Counted from the stretch's first letter, positions 1 to 9,166 are shown. The stretch is DNA of 64,000 bases from Methylobacterium isbiliense (GCF_022179325.1 NZ_BPQQ01000022.1:248001-312000); one strand, 5' to 3'. The notes: a model not told the origin generated them from the sequence alone. Made by a program: numbers and translations.

Positions 1-2119
1 GCATCAGCCGCCCGCGGTACTGGATCAGCGGCCGCCCGCCGACCCACTCGATCTTGGCCGCATCGACCTCTTCGAGGCGCGTCACCAGGGAGAGCGGCAC
101 CGCCTTGAGCGCGTGCCCGCCGCCCTTGAAGACCAGCAGCGTCACGGTCTGGTCGCCCGAGGCCTCCTCGGTCTCAGCATCCGCCTCGCCCGGCTGGCCG
201 GTGGCGGCGCCGGAGCCGACCATGCGGGCGACGCCGTTCGGGTCGACGATCAGCACCACCGCGCCGTCGCCCAGGATGGTGTTGCCCGAGAAGAGCGGGA
301 TGTGCCGCAGCTTCGAGGACATCGGCTTCACGACGATCTCTTCCGTGTGGAAGACGCCGTCCACCAGGATGCCGAAGCGCTGGCGCCCGACCTGGCTCAC
401 CACCACGAAGCCCTCGTCGGTCGAGGCGGTGGAGGGATCCTTGTCGAGGCCGAGCATCCCGGCGATCGGCACGATCGGCAGCAGGCGGTCGCGCAGGCGC
501 AGCACCGGCGAGCCATTGATGCGCTCCACCGTGTGGTCGCTGCCCGGCTGGACGCGCACCAGTTCGAGCACCGAGACCTGCGGGATCGCGAAGCGGTGGT
601 CGCGGGCCGAGACGATCAGCGCCGCCACGATGGCGAGCGTGAGCGGGATCTTGATCGTGAAGGTGGTGCCCTGGCCGAGCTGGGTGCGGATGTCGACCGT
701 GCCGCCAATCAGCTCGATGTTGGTCTTGACCACGTCCATGCCGACGCCGCGGCCGGAGACCGAGGTGATGGCCTTGGCGGTCGAGAAGCCGGCATGGAAG
801 ATGAACTTCGCGACCTGCGCGTCGCTCATCCGCTCGACCTCGGCCTCGGAGGCGATGCCGCGCTCCACCGCCTTGCGGCGGATGGTGGCGAGGTCGAGGC
901 CCTTGCCGTCGTCGGCGATCTCGATGGTGATCGTGCCGCCCTCGTGGAAGGCGTTGAGACGGATCGTGCCCTTCTCGGGCTTGCCCGCGGCCTTGCGCTC
1001 GGGGCCGGACTCGATGCCGTGATCGGCGGAGTTCCGCACCATGTGGGTGAGCGGATCCTTGATCACCTCCAGCACCTGACGGTCGAGTTCCGTCTCGGCG
1101 CCCTGCATCACGAGGTCGATCTTCTTGCCGAGTTCCGACGAGAGGTCGCGCACCACCCGCGGCAGCTTCTGCCACGCCGAGCCGATCGGCTGCATGCGGG
1201 TCTTCATGACCCCTTCCTGCAGCTCGGCGGTGACGTTGGAGAGCCGCTGCAGCGGCACCTTGTAGCTGTTGTCCTCGTGGTGGCGGGCGATCTCGAGCAG
1301 CTGGTTGCGGGTCAGCACCAGCTCCGAGACCATGGTCATCAGGTGTTCGAGCGTGTCGACGTTCACCCGGATGGTCTGGACCTTGCTCACCGCGACGCTC
1401 TCGCCCTCGGAGGCGGGCGCCTCGGCGCGCGGCTCGGGGGCCGCCTTGGCGGCAGCGGGCGCCGGAGCGGGGGGCGCAGCGGCCGGTCCGGGCGTGTCGC
1501 GGAAGGCCCGCTCCAGGTCGTCGAGGGTGACCTCGCCGGGCTTCAAGGCCCGCTCCAGCACCTGCGGCACCAGCGAGCCCGTCGTCAGGGCGGGGGCGGC
1601 GGGGCCGGGCGTGTCGCGGAAGGCGCGCTCCAGATCGTCGAGGGAGACCTCGCCGGGCTTGAGCGCCCGTTCCAGCACCTGCGGCACCAGCGAGCCCGTG
1701 GCCATCGGCGGCGGCGCGGGCGGCGGCGGCGGGGCGGCGGCGATCTCACCCTCGGACATGCGTTCCAGGGCGCCGATCAGGTCCTCGTCGGCGCCCGCCG
1801 GCTCGGCGGCGGTGCGCTCCAGCTCCGCGACGATCACCTTGATACGGTCGAGGGTCTGCAGGATCAGCGTCACCGCCTCGCTGGTGACGGTCATGCCGTC
1901 GCGGAACTTGCCCATCAGGGTCTCGGCCGCATGGGCCAGCGCTTCGAGGCGCGGCAGGCCGAGGAACCCGCACGTGCCCTTGATGGTGTGAACCAGGCGG
2001 AAGATGTTGCGCAGGATCGTCTGGTTGTTGGGATCCTGCTCGAACCGGACGAGTTCGAGATCGACCGTGTCGAGGTGCTCGCCTGTCTCGGTCAGGAACT
2101 CACGCAACAAATCGTCCAT
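1..2119 (-). CDS. cheA: Chemotaxis histidine kinase CheA (C-terminal end beyond the window)
   Basis: CheA autophosphorylates in chemoreceptor arrays and passes phosphate to CheY and CheB. The 706 codons present begin MDDLLREFL. P1 (about 1-105) carries the phospho-accepting His44 in RLVHTIKGTCGF. A Pro/Ala-rich linker follows with two 39-residue repeats (SLVPQVLERALKPGEV). Then come the P3 dimerisation helices (LEHLMTMVSELVLTRNQLLE), the P4 ATPase with N box HMVRNSADHGIE and glycine boxes DDGKGLD and GRGVGMDVV, and the start of the CheW-like P5 (HRFAIPQVSVLELV). I see no normal P2 CheY/CheB-binding domain; the repeats occupy that place. The ATG at 2119 sits just before the P1 helix. The frame is open to the left edge, so the end of P5 is missing. 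chpT lies upstream on the same strand after 274 bp. Confidence 0.97.
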   Translation of the reverse strand, partial: MDDLLREFLTETGEHLDTVDLELVRFEQDPNNQTILRNIFRLVHTIKGTCGFLGLPRLEALAHAAETLMGKFRDGMTVTSEAVTLILQTLDRIKVIVAELERTAAEPAGADEDLIGALERMSEGEIAAAPPPPPAPPPMATGSLVPQVLERALKPGEVSLDDLERAFRDTPGPAAPALTTGSLVPQVLERALKPGEVTLDDLERAFRDTPGPAAAPPAPAPAAAKAAPEPRAEAPASEGESVAVSKVQTIRVNVDTLEHLMTMVSELVLTRNQLLEIARHHEDNSYKVPLQRLSNVTAELQEGVMKTRMQPIGSAWQKLPRVVRDLSSELGKKIDLVMQGAETELDRQVLEVIKDPLTHMVRNSADHGIESGPERKAAGKPEKGTIRLNAFHEGGTITIEIADDGKGLDLATIRRKAVERGIASEAEVERMSDAQVAKFIFHAGFSTAKAITSVSGRGVGMDVVKTNIELIGGTVDIRTQLGQGTTFTIKIPLTLAIVAALIVSARDHRFAIPQVSVLELVRVQPGSDHTVERINGSPVLRLRDRLLPIVPIAGMLGLDKDPSTASTDEGFVVVSQVGRQRFGILVDGVFHTEEIVVKPMSSKLRHIPLFSGNTILGDGAVVLIVDPNGVARMVGSGAATGQPGEADAETEEASGDQTVTLLVFKGGGHALKAVPLSLVTRLEEVDAAKIEWVGGRPLIQYRGRLM
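1488..1721 (-). repeat. 117-bp in-frame tandem repeat inside cheA
   Basis: Two adjacent copies with a period of 117 bp (39 codons). On the plus strand CCGGGCGTGTCGCGG recurs at 1488 and 1605. They encode SLVPQVLERALKPGEV followed by S or T, then LDDLERAFRDTPGP. Most differences are synonymous, so the duplication is either recent or kept for protein function. The right boundary is approximate. Confidence 0.85.
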
Positions 2120-2393
2120 CGGGGAACTCGTCGGTCGGCGCAGGAGATCTGCGTAGGCCGACAGTGGCACCGGAGCGTTGATGATCCGTTTCCGCGATCG
2201 GCACAGTCGGGCCGTTTCACGGGTTAGGCCGGGTGATCGGGAGCGCCCCGGCCGACAGAACTGGAGGATTGGCGTGAGGTTTCGCGTCCGCCGCTCGATC
2301 GCGGCGGGATCACGCGCTCCGCCCGGGCGGAGCCTCGCGGCAGATGGCGGCCTTCCTCTGGGGAAGAGCGGCGCGCGGCGCGCCGAGGACCGC

Positions 2394-3041
2394 TCAGGCC
2401 TGCGCGGGCTCGGCGCGGATCGTCACCGTGTCGCCGTCCAGGACGAAGCCGACCCGCATCCCGGCCGCGCGGGCGACGAGCCCGGCGTAATAGGGCTGCA
2501 CCCCGTGGGCGTCGACGCTGCCGCTCTCGGGCGTCCCGGCGATCAGCGCCTCGACATGGGCGGGGATGCGCGCATGGCTGCCCTGGCTGGTGAGCACGAA
2601 GGTCGGGGCCTCGCCCTCCCCGCTCACCTCCACGGTGATGAGGCCGCCGCGCGGGATCGTCGTGGTGGCGATCACCACGAGGTTGAGCAGCAGCTTGACT
2701 TGGTTCTTGGGAAACAGCGCGCGCGGCGCGGTCCAGGCGAGCTTCGTCTTCTCGTCGCCGAACAGGCCGCGGGCGACGCTCTCGGCGTCGGCGAGGTCGA
2801 TGGTGGCGCCCGCCGAGCCCGCCGCCCCGAAGGCGATCCGGGCGAATTGCAGACGGGCCGAGGCCTGCTTGGCGCTCTTGCGGATGAGGTCGATGGCGAA
2901 GTCGCGCATCCCCGCATCGTCCTCGTCCTCCAGCACCTCCAGGCCGTTGACGATGGCCCCGACCGGGCTGATCACGTCGTGGCAGACCCGCGAGCAGAGC
3001 AGGGCCGAGAGGTCGAGGGCGTCGAGCGTGACGGTGATCAT
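2394..3041 (-). CDS. chpT: Histidine phosphotransferase ChpT
   Basis: ChpT is a dimeric pseudo-kinase phosphotransferase that relays phosphate from the hybrid kinase CckA to CtrA and CpdR in the alphaproteobacterial cell cycle. The 215-residue product has the diagnostic helix SRVCHDVISPVGAIVNGLE with the accepting His near residue 21, followed by a degenerate ATPase-like domain. The ATG at 3041 is preferred because the longer in-frame version adds a basic extension with no homology pattern, and the domain starts directly at MITVTLDALDLSALL. It lies upstream of cheA on the same strand. Length and motif both fit the family. No CckA is visible in the window, although two other hybrid kinases are. 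Confidence 0.93.
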   Translation of the reverse strand: MITVTLDALDLSALLCSRVCHDVISPVGAIVNGLEVLEDEDDAGMRDFAIDLIRKSAKQASARLQFARIAFGAAGSAGATIDLADAESVARGLFGDEKTKLAWTAPRALFPKNQVKLLLNLVVIATTTIPRGGLITVEVSGEGEAPTFVLTSQGSHARIPAHVEALIAGTPESGSVDAHGVQPYYAGLVARAAGMRVGFVLDGDTVTIRAEPAQA

Positions 3042-3167
3042 CAAGGGGCTCCGGATGCCGCTCCGACGCGCGATTCGCGGCCTGTGAACGGGCACCGATA
3101 GCGGCCCGGCACAGGTTTGAAAAGCCGAGGCGGCCGAGCCTCGCCAGTCGCCTCCTCGCCAGTCGCC

Positions 3168-4928
3168 TCAGAGGCGGTAGGCCATGCGGAACCCGCCCCA
3201 GTGCCGTCCCGCGACGCGGATCGGCGCATCGATCTCCCGCATGCTCACGCTCTGGCCCCCGCCCATGTCGCGCACGTAGGACTGGACGGTGAACGGCGCG
3301 GTGCTGCGCGCCGCGATCAGACCGGCCCGGTCGTCGAAGATGCGCCGGTTGCGGCAATGGGCGGTGTTCCAGTCCGTCTCGCCGGGGCGCTGGGGATGCG
3401 AGTAGACCCGGTTGTGCACCGGCAGGAAGCCGTTGCGGTCGACCGCGGCGCAGAAGGCGAGGCGCGGGTCGGCGGACAGGAACCGCTCCTGAACCGGCGT
3501 GAGCAGCTCCTCCAGCACCGGCACCGCCGGCGTGAGATATTGCTGCGGATCGGTGCCGATCACCGGCTGGTAGGCGGTGTCGAACAGGGCGGCCTCGGTG
3601 AGCCGTCCGGCCGCGAGCGCCTGGTCGAGGAGCGCGCCGATCTCGGCCGCCGCCGCCGCCGCGCGCGCCGCGAGGGTCTCGTTCTCGGCCCCGATCCGCG
3701 CGGCGAGATCCGCCACGCGACCCGCGTGGGCATCCGGCACGTCGAGGGCCGCGAGGTGCAGGCCGAGCCGGCTGGTGGCGACCACGCGGGTCATGACCCG
3801 GCCGAACTCCTCGGTCTCCACCGTGACGGCGCTGCCCACCGGCGCCGTCACCCCCTCCGGGGCCGTCACCAGGAAGCCGCCGCGGCTGACGTCGACGGTG
3901 CGCGTCGCGACGATCCGGCCGCCGCAGACGAGCCGCACCGGGAGCGCCACCGGCAGGCGGGGCTCCCGGCGCCGGTCGCCGAGGGCGTTGCCGCGCAAGG
4001 CCACGAGGACCCGCGTGGTCATCCGGTCGATGGCGTGGGAGGAGGCGTCGGTCGCGGCGCTCACGGCCGCCGCGGCCTGCGCCTCGTGGTCGATGGCGGC
4101 GGCGTTGTCCACGACCTGCGCGACGAAGCTCGCCACCGTCTCGGCCGAGCGCGTCAGTTCCACCGCCGAGGCGGTCTGCTCCTCGACCGCGGCCGCCACC
4201 TCGACGAAGGTCGGGCCGACCCCGGAGGCGAGCGTCGCGGCGCGGGCGACGGTGTCGGCGGAGGCGCGCGTCTCGGCCTGGAGCCGGCCGACATTCTCGC
4301 GGATCCGGTCGGCCGCCCGCGCGGTCTCGGCAGCCAGCGCCTTGACCTCCTCGGCGACGACCGCGAAGCCGCGGCCCTGCGCGCCCGCCCGCGCGGCCTC
4401 GATCTTGGCGTTGAGCGCCAGCAGGTTCGTCTGCCGGGTGATCGCCGCGATCAGATCGATCACCACGCCGATCTCCGCCGAGGCGGCGTTCAGGTGATCG
4501 AGGCGGGCCTGCGCCTCCGAGATGGCCTGCACCACCCCGTCGAGCAGCCCGCCGGCCGCCTGGGTCTGCGCGCTGATGCTGCCGGAACTCTGGGCGAGTT
4601 CGCTGGCGGCCTCGGCCAGGAGCCGCGCCGTGCCGTTGACGGAGCGCGTCTCCGACACCAGGGCGCCCGTACGCCCGCAGATGTCGGCCAGCGAGGCCTT
4701 CGCCTGCGCCACCGCCGCCGCGACCTCGCCGGAACTCCGCTTCACCGAGGTCACCAATCCGAGGAGATCCTCCTCGATCCGGCCGATCAGGTCGTCGCCA
4801 ACGGCCGATGGCGGCTCGTGCGGCGACGCGTGCACCGGCTCATGCGGCGGATCCTGCGGCGGATCCTGCGGCAGGGGGGGCTGGGGCCGACCGGCGGGTG
4901 CGTCCGGACGGCGAAACAGCGCAAGCAT
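3168..4928 (-). CDS. Soluble methyl-accepting chemotaxis protein with PilZ and C-terminal sensor-like domain
   Basis: A 586-residue chemoreceptor with no membrane segment, so probably cytoplasmic. A Pro-rich N-terminus (1-45) leads into the coiled-coil signalling domain (about 60-310), with the hairpin tip at [20 protein letters not shown]. Residues about 320-400 form a PilZ domain ([11 protein letters not shown], then DVSRGGFLV), a known c-di-GMP receptor fold. The last 130 or so residues ([19 protein letters not shown], then [12 protein letters not shown]) look like a small ligand-sensing domain, perhaps Cache-like; that is a guess. The ATG at 4928 follows AGGAGGAGG with good spacing, so it is preferred over an upstream ATG at 4964. 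It probably couples c-di-GMP or an internal signal to CheA. chpT follows on the same strand. Confidence 0.92.
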   Translation of the reverse strand: MLALFRRPDAPAGRPQPPLPQDPPQDPPHEPVHASPHEPPSAVGDDLIGRIEEDLLGLVTSVKRSSGEVAAAVAQAKASLADICGRTGALVSETRSVNGTARLLAEAASELAQSSGSISAQTQAAGGLLDGVVQAISEAQARLDHLNAASAEIGVVIDLIAAITRQTNLLALNAKIEAARAGAQGRGFAVVAEEVKALAAETARAADRIRENVGRLQAETRASADTVARAATLASGVGPTFVEVAAAVEEQTASAVELTRSAETVASFVAQVVDNAAAIDHEAQAAAAVSAATDASSHAIDRMTTRVLVALRGNALGDRRREPRLPVALPVRLVCGGRIVATRTVDVSRGGFLVTAPEGVTAPVGSAVTVETEEFGRVMTRVVATSRLGLHLAALDVPDAHAGRVADLAARIGAENETLAARAAAAAAEIGALLDQALAAGRLTEAALFDTAYQPVIGTDPQQYLTPAVPVLEELLTPVQERFLSADPRLAFCAAVDRNGFLPVHNRVYSHPQRPGETDWNTAHCRNRRIFDDRAGLIAARSTAPFTVQSYVRDMGGGQSVSMREIDAPIRVAGRHWGGFRMAYRL

Positions 4929-5478
4929 GGGACGTTCCTCCTCCTGATTGCGGCGCGTTGCCATTGGCGATGCTGGATCTACAATCGATGAGGTCGGAGA
5001 TCGGAATTTTCTATTAATGCGATTCTTGACAGTACTAGGTAGGATGGCTTAGGGCGGCCGGCCCCAGGACCGGGTGCGCAGCCGCGGCATCTCAGCCGCG
5101 ACGCCCGATCGATGCGGTGTCGCGCGTCTTCCGACATTGCATGACGTAGAGGAATAGCCCCGATCCTGCCGTCTCGGGGCTCACGGAGCGACGGCTGGCG
5201 TCCGGGCGTGCGTCGTCGCCCTGCGGGCGGGACCGTCATCCGGTCCGATCGGCAGTTCTGCGGCGGCGACCGGCCCGGAACGGCCGGGCCGGATGCGAGG
5301 CAGATCCCGACCGGTCCGAGGTCCGGCGACGATCGTCTCACCGTGTCACGCCGCGCCGCGCCGGTGCCCGTGATCCGCGCGCGGGCCATCCGTCCGGCGC
5401 GCATCGGCCTCATGGTATAGGCCGCGGCATAGGCCGCTGCGGATCGACAAACGGCGCCGGGCGGCGCATGACGACAGG
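4929..5478. other. Non-coding spacer, 550 bp
   Basis: A divergent intergenic region between the chemoreceptor (minus) and the cysQ-like gene (plus). It includes a short AT-richer patch at about 4980-5045 with TTGACA at 5026 on the plus strand, but no convincing -10 partner. Open frames here look like GC-driven shadows. No RNA gene or clear hairpin was recognised. Confidence 0.5.
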
Positions 5479-6342
5479 ATGACGACCTCGCTCTCCCCCG
5501 GGGCGGTGCCCGATGCCGCCCTCCGCGACGCCGTCGCGGCCGAACTCGCCGCGATCGCCTGCGCGGCGGGCGTGATCCTGCGCGGCTTCGAGACCGGCAC
5601 CTGCGGGCACCACCTCAAGGCCGACGGCTCGCCCACCAGCGAGGCCGACCTCGCGGCCGAGACCCACATCATCGCCGCGCTGCGGCAGCACTGGCCCGAC
5701 ATCCCGGTCGTCGCCGAGGAGACCGCCAGCACGCGCCCGGCCGGGCCGCTGTTCTTCCTCGTCGATCCCCTCGACGGCACCCGCGATTTCCTCAAGGGGA
5801 CGGGGGAGTACTGCGTGAACATCGCGCTCGTGGCGCAGGAGCGGCCGGTGGCCGCCGCGATGGCGGCGCCGGCGCTCAGGCGGGTGTGGAGCGCGGGCGC
5901 GCGGGCGGTCGCGGCCGAGATCATCGACGGGCGGCCCGGTCCGGCGCGGCCGATCGCGGTGCGGCCGGTCCCGCGCGAGGGCATGACCGCCCTCGTCAGC
6001 CGCCGCCATGGCGAGGAATCCGACGAGACCTGCCTCGCGGGCCTGCCGGTCGGCGCCCGGCGCCCGGCCTCCTCGGCGCTCAAGTTCGGTCTCATCGCGG
6101 CCGGCGAGGCCGACCTCTACGTGCGCAGCGGCCCCACGATGGAGTGGGACACGGCCGCGGGCGACCACATCCTCACCCAGGCCGGGGGCTGCGTGGTGGG
6201 GCATGGCGGCCGGCCGGTGCGCTACGGCCGCGCGCAGGCGCAGTACCTCAACGGCCCCTTCGCGGCGCTCGGCGATCCGTCCTACGCGGATCGCGTCGTG
6301 CTCCCGGAGACCTGCCCCGAGGCGCGCGCGGCGCGGGCCTGA
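5479..6342 (+). CDS. cysQ: CysQ-like 3'(2'),5'-bisphosphate nucleotidase (inositol monophosphatase superfamily)
   Basis: Probably hydrolyses 3'-phosphoadenosine 5'-phosphate to AMP, removing a by-product of sulfate assimilation and sulfotransfer. The 287 residues carry the lithium-sensitive Mg-dependent phosphatase signatures: GSPTSEADLAAE near the N-terminus, VVAEET, the metal site DPLDGTRDFL, and the second metal site WDTAAGDHILTQAGG. Length is normal for CysQ. CysQ is preferred over inositol monophosphatase because of VDPLDGTRDFLKGTGEY and the SALKFGLIAAGEADLY segment, but substrate choice inside this family is hard to read from sequence. It stands alone and converges on the YHS-like gene. 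Confidence 0.85.
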   Translation: MTTSLSPGAVPDAALRDAVAAELAAIACAAGVILRGFETGTCGHHLKADGSPTSEADLAAETHIIAALRQHWPDIPVVAEETASTRPAGPLFFLVDPLDGTRDFLKGTGEYCVNIALVAQERPVAAAMAAPALRRVWSAGARAVAAEIIDGRPGPARPIAVRPVPREGMTALVSRRHGEESDETCLAGLPVGARRPASSALKFGLIAAGEADLYVRSGPTMEWDTAAGDHILTQAGGCVVGHGGRPVRYGRAQAQYLNGPFAALGDPSYADRVVLPETCPEARAARA

Positions 6343-6371
6343 ACCGCCCCTCCGGGGCGGCCCGGCCGCCC

Positions 6372-6881
6372 TCAGGGCAGGACCAAGCGCTCCATCGCCG
6401 GCCAGCGCGCCTCGGCGGCGGCGAGCAGGGCGGCATCGCCCTGCGCCCGCCGCTCCACGCTGCGAAAGAGATAGAGCCCGGCCCGGCCCCGCAGGGCGAC
6501 GAGCGGATCGGGATCCACGAAGCGGCCCTCCGCCACCCCGACGGGATCGTAGCCGCCGAGCCGTGGCGCGTAGGCATCGGGATCGCGCGCGAAGGCCGCT
6601 TGGTTCGCCGGGCCGGCGAAGCGCCACACGAGCCCTGCCCAGGCCGATTCGAAGGCGGGCCGGCCCGGGGCCGGTACGGGATCGAGGGCATAGGAGACCG
6701 CGTCGAAGCCCCGCAGCGCGAGGCCCGTGAGCGGATCGGCCGCGTAGCGGGCGGGCACGACCGCGCGGGAGGCCGGACTGGGCTCGCGCCCGCCCGCTCC
6801 GGCGGCCCGCGCCGGATCCGCCGCCAGGGCGCCCGCCGCCAGCGACAGCAGGCCGCGCCGCGTTAACGCCTTGTTGCCCAT
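6372..6881 (-). CDS. Tat-exported YHS-like domain protein
   Basis: A 169-residue protein starting MGNKALTRRGLLSLAAGALA, a twin-arginine signal (TRRGLL) plus hydrophobic stretch, so export in folded form to the periplasm is likely. The mature part resembles the YHS fold: LRGFDAVSYALDPVPAPGRPAFESAWAGLVWRFAGPANQAAFARDPDAYAPRLGGYDPVGVAEG contains the FDVVSY...F...F...P..Y.P..GGYC layout, except that the Cys of GGYC is replaced by Asp. Metal binding is therefore uncertain. The ATG at 6881 follows AAGGATGGGGGGAT. It is divergent from the eipA-like gene across about 200 bp that presumably holds both promoters. Confidence 0.75.
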   Translation of the reverse strand: MGNKALTRRGLLSLAAGALAADPARAAGAGGREPSPASRAVVPARYAADPLTGLALRGFDAVSYALDPVPAPGRPAFESAWAGLVWRFAGPANQAAFARDPDAYAPRLGGYDPVGVAEGRFVDPDPLVALRGRAGLYLFRSVERRAQGDAALLAAAEARWPAMERLVLP

Positions 6882-7080
6882 ATCCCCCCATCCTTGTGCA
6901 CGTCCGGGACGGGACGGGCTTGGGGCGGCCGAGGCCGAGGCTCCCGTGCGCCCGCCCGGGCGGCGCGAGGTTCTCGGCGGACCTGCCCGAGCGGCCCGCC
7001 GCGCTTCGTGTGCGTGCATCCTGTTCGCCGCCGAACCGGTGACCGCGTCCGTGACCGACGCTAAGCGAGGGATCCCTAAC

Positions 7081-7683
7081 ATGCTCCTGTCGCCCTCACC
7101 TGCGACGCGCACCCGCCGCGCGTTCCTGACCTCCGCCGCCGCCGCCCTCGCAGCCGGCCTCCTCCCGGCCGCCGCGCAGGGACGGGGCCCCGGCGAGGCC
7201 GACACCTTCGATTCGCGGGAAATCCTCGATTCCGGACACCGCTTCTTCGGCTCGATGTCGCGCGGCCTCGCGCTCACCGTGCAGGAGGCGGGCCGGCGCT
7301 GGGGTGAGCCGAACGGCTATATCCTGGGCCAGGAGGCGTCGGGCGCCATCATCGGCGGCGTGCGCTTCGGCGAGGGGACGCTCTACACCCGCAATGCCGG
7401 CCAGCGCCGGGTGTTCTGGCAGGGGCCGTCCCTCGGCTTCGACGTCGGGGGCGACGGCGCGCGCACCATGATGCTCATCTACAACCTCCCCTCCGTGCGC
7501 GGCCTCTTCCGCCGCTTCGTCGGGGTGGACGGTTCGGCCTACGTGGTGGGCGGCGTCGGCATGTCGGCCGCGACCGCCGACAACATCGTGGTGGTGCCGA
7601 TCCGCACCGGGGTCGGGGCGCGCTTCGGCATCAACGTCGGCTACCTGAAGTTCACCGACGAACCGACCTGGAACCCGTTCTGA
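7081..7683 (+). CDS. eipA: EipA family (DUF1134) cell-envelope integrity protein
   Basis: A 200-residue DUF1134 protein. The Brucella member EipA is a soluble periplasmic small beta-barrel needed for envelope integrity. The N-terminus TRRAFLTSAAAALAAGLLPAAAQ is an export signal with a twin-arginine. The mature domain has the family pattern VQEAGRRWGEPNGYILGQEASGA, GGVRFGEGTLY, GPSLGFDVGGDGARTMMLIYNL and IPIRTGVGARFGINVGYLKFT-like segments. The ATG at 7081 is the only start placing the signal peptide at the N-terminus; an upstream in-frame ATG gives an implausible basic extension. The role is taken from the family; nothing in the neighbourhood adds to it. Confidence 0.88.
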   Translation: MLLSPSPATRTRRAFLTSAAAALAAGLLPAAAQGRGPGEADTFDSREILDSGHRFFGSMSRGLALTVQEAGRRWGEPNGYILGQEASGAIIGGVRFGEGTLYTRNAGQRRVFWQGPSLGFDVGGDGARTMMLIYNLPSVRGLFRRFVGVDGSAYVVGGVGMSAATADNIVVVPIRTGVGARFGINVGYLKFTDEPTWNPF

Positions 7684-7773
7684 TCTCGGCGCTTGGCCGG
7701 CGGGCGCCTCCCGTGGCAGGGTCCGCCCGATCCCCAGGCGTGAGCCCGAGCGACCGATGAGAGTGCTGTCCGC

Positions 7774-8700
7774 GTGATCGAAACCGTGATGATCTTCGCG
7801 CTGGGCTTCCTGTGCGCGGGGCTGTGCGCCCTGTTCGTGCTGCCCGCGCTCAACGCCCGGGCCGAGCGGCTCGCGCGCCGCAGGCTCGAAGCCCAGTTCC
7901 CGATGTCGATCGCGGAACTGACCGCCGAGAAGGACCACCTGCGGGCGGAGTTCGCGGTGCTGCAGCGCCAGCTCGAGCGCAAGGTCGAGGAGGCCCGCGC
8001 CGAGCGCCGGTCCGAGATGGAGGAACTCGGCCGCCGTCAGGTCCGCATCGGAACGCTCGCCACGGAGCTGGAACAGCGCGACGCGCGCCTCGCGGTGCTG
8101 GACACGGATCTCGCCGGAACCCGCGCCCGCCTCGCCGCCGCCGAGACGGAACTGACCGAGCTGCGCGTGGCGCGCGCGGCCGCCGAGGAGGCCTTGCGGG
8201 CGCTGGAAGGGCCGCACCAGCAGGCGCTGGCCGAGCTCGACGCCGTGCGGGCGGCTCTCGCGGGGGCCAACCGCGCCGCGGCCGAGGCCGAGACGGCGCG
8301 CGGCCTCGCGGAGGCACAGGCGCGCGAGGCGCGCGAAGCCCAGGCGAGTGCGGGCGAGCGGGTGGCCGTGGCGGCGCGCGACCAGATCGCGGCCCTGGAG
8401 GACGCGCTGGCCGATCTCACCACGCGGCACGTCGCCACGGAGCGCGACCTGGAGGAGCTGCGGCAGGCCCACGCGGCGGCGCTGGCCGCGCTCGACGGCG
8501 CCCGGCAGGCGCTGGACGAGGCCGAGGCCCGGGCGGTGCCGGACGAGCGCCTGCGGGCCGAGAACGCCGCCCTGGAACGGCGCATCGCCGAGGTGGCGGA
8601 CGCGCTCATGGCGCAGGCCCGGCTCGCGCCGCGGCCGGAGCCGCGCCTGCCGGCGGCCACGCCGATGCCCGCCCCGGCCGCGGCGCATTCGGCCGGCTGA
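7774..8700 (+). CDS. Membrane-anchored coiled-coil protein of unknown function
   Basis: 308 residues: one N-terminal membrane segment (VMIFALGFLCAGLCALFVLPAL, about 5-27), a basic stop-transfer ARAERLARRRLEAQFP, then about 250 residues of near-continuous coiled coil rich in Ala, Glu, Arg and Leu, and a Pro/Ala-rich tail. I do not recognise a catalytic domain. It resembles anchored coiled-coil proteins of Hyphomicrobiales without assigned function. The coil probably points to the cytoplasm, given positive charge after the segment. The start at 7774 is GTG (CGC GTG ATC GAA). Downstream lies a strong 18-bp hairpin. Confidence 0.7.
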   Translation: MIETVMIFALGFLCAGLCALFVLPALNARAERLARRRLEAQFPMSIAELTAEKDHLRAEFAVLQRQLERKVEEARAERRSEMEELGRRQVRIGTLATELEQRDARLAVLDTDLAGTRARLAAAETELTELRVARAAAEEALRALEGPHQQALAELDAVRAALAGANRAAAEAETARGLAEAQAREAREAQASAGERVAVAARDQIAALEDALADLTTRHVATERDLEELRQAHAAALAALDGARQALDEAEARAVPDERLRAENAALERRIAEVADALMAQARLAPRPEPRLPAATPMPAPAAAHSAG

Positions 8701-8731
8701 AACGATCGCTTCCCCCGGCCGTGCCGGCCTG

Positions 8732-8781
8732 TCCCGCACCAGGGGAGCGAAGCGGTGCGCCGACGCTCCCCTGGTGCGGGA
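8732..8781. terminator. Perfect 18-bp stem-loop between two plus-strand genes
   Basis: The left arm 8732-8749 (TCCCGCACCAGGGGAGCG) is exactly complementary to the right arm 8764-8781, with a 14-nt loop. There is no T tract, so it is not a classical intrinsic terminator. It lies 31 nt after the coiled-coil gene stop and could block 3' exonucleases, aid termination or serve both strands. Confidence 0.65.
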
Positions 8782-8908
8782 ACGGCGGATATCCGCGGTT
8801 CCGAGCCGCTCCGGGCAATGGCCCGCGGGAGGCGCCGCTCTTGTCAGACGGGCTGTTTCGCGCCATGTCGGCGCACCTTCCCCTCACATGCCGCGAGGCT
8901 GCATCGCC

Positions 8909-9166
8909 ATGACGATCAAACCGACGTCGTTCGCTCTTCTCGTTGCCGGGGCTGTTCTCGTCGCCGGCCCGGCCCTGGCCCAGCGTGACGATCCCAATCT
9001 CAAGAAGTATTGCACCGGTGATTATATGACCTACTGCGGCAACCTGCCGCCCGAGAGCCCCGAGGTGGATCGCTGCTTCGAGAAGAATATGTCGAAGATC
9101 TCGGTGAACTGTAAGAAGGCGATCGACTACTACGAGCAGACGCAGAAGAAGGGCGGCCGGAGCTGA
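8909..9166 (+). CDS. Small exported cysteine-containing protein
   Basis: An 85-residue precursor: signal peptide MTIKPTSFALLVAGAVLVAGPALAQ with an AxA cleavage site, then about 60 residues with four cysteines in YCTGDYMTYCGNLPPESPEVDRCFEKNMSKISVNCKKAI. The pattern suggests two disulfides in the periplasm. It resembles short Cys-rich repeat proteins that are widespread in Hyphomicrobiales, with no established biochemical role that I can name. The ATG at 8909 places the signal peptide correctly. It is a single-gene unit after the 18-bp hairpin and converges on the LysR gene. Confidence 0.75.
   Translation: MTIKPTSFALLVAGAVLVAGPALAQRDDPNLKKYCTGDYMTYCGNLPPESPEVDRCFEKNMSKISVNCKKAIDYYEQTQKKGGRS

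Noticed and set aside
113-2227. 704-residue plus-strand frame opposite cheA
   Set aside because: It is a shadow of cheA caused by high GC and third-position bias; the composition is His/Arg/Ala-rich without domains.
5026-5054. Sigma-70 promoter with TTGACA at 5026
   Set aside because: The hexamer at the right distance (TTAGGG) is a poor -10 box, and the start of the next gene is more than 400 bp away.
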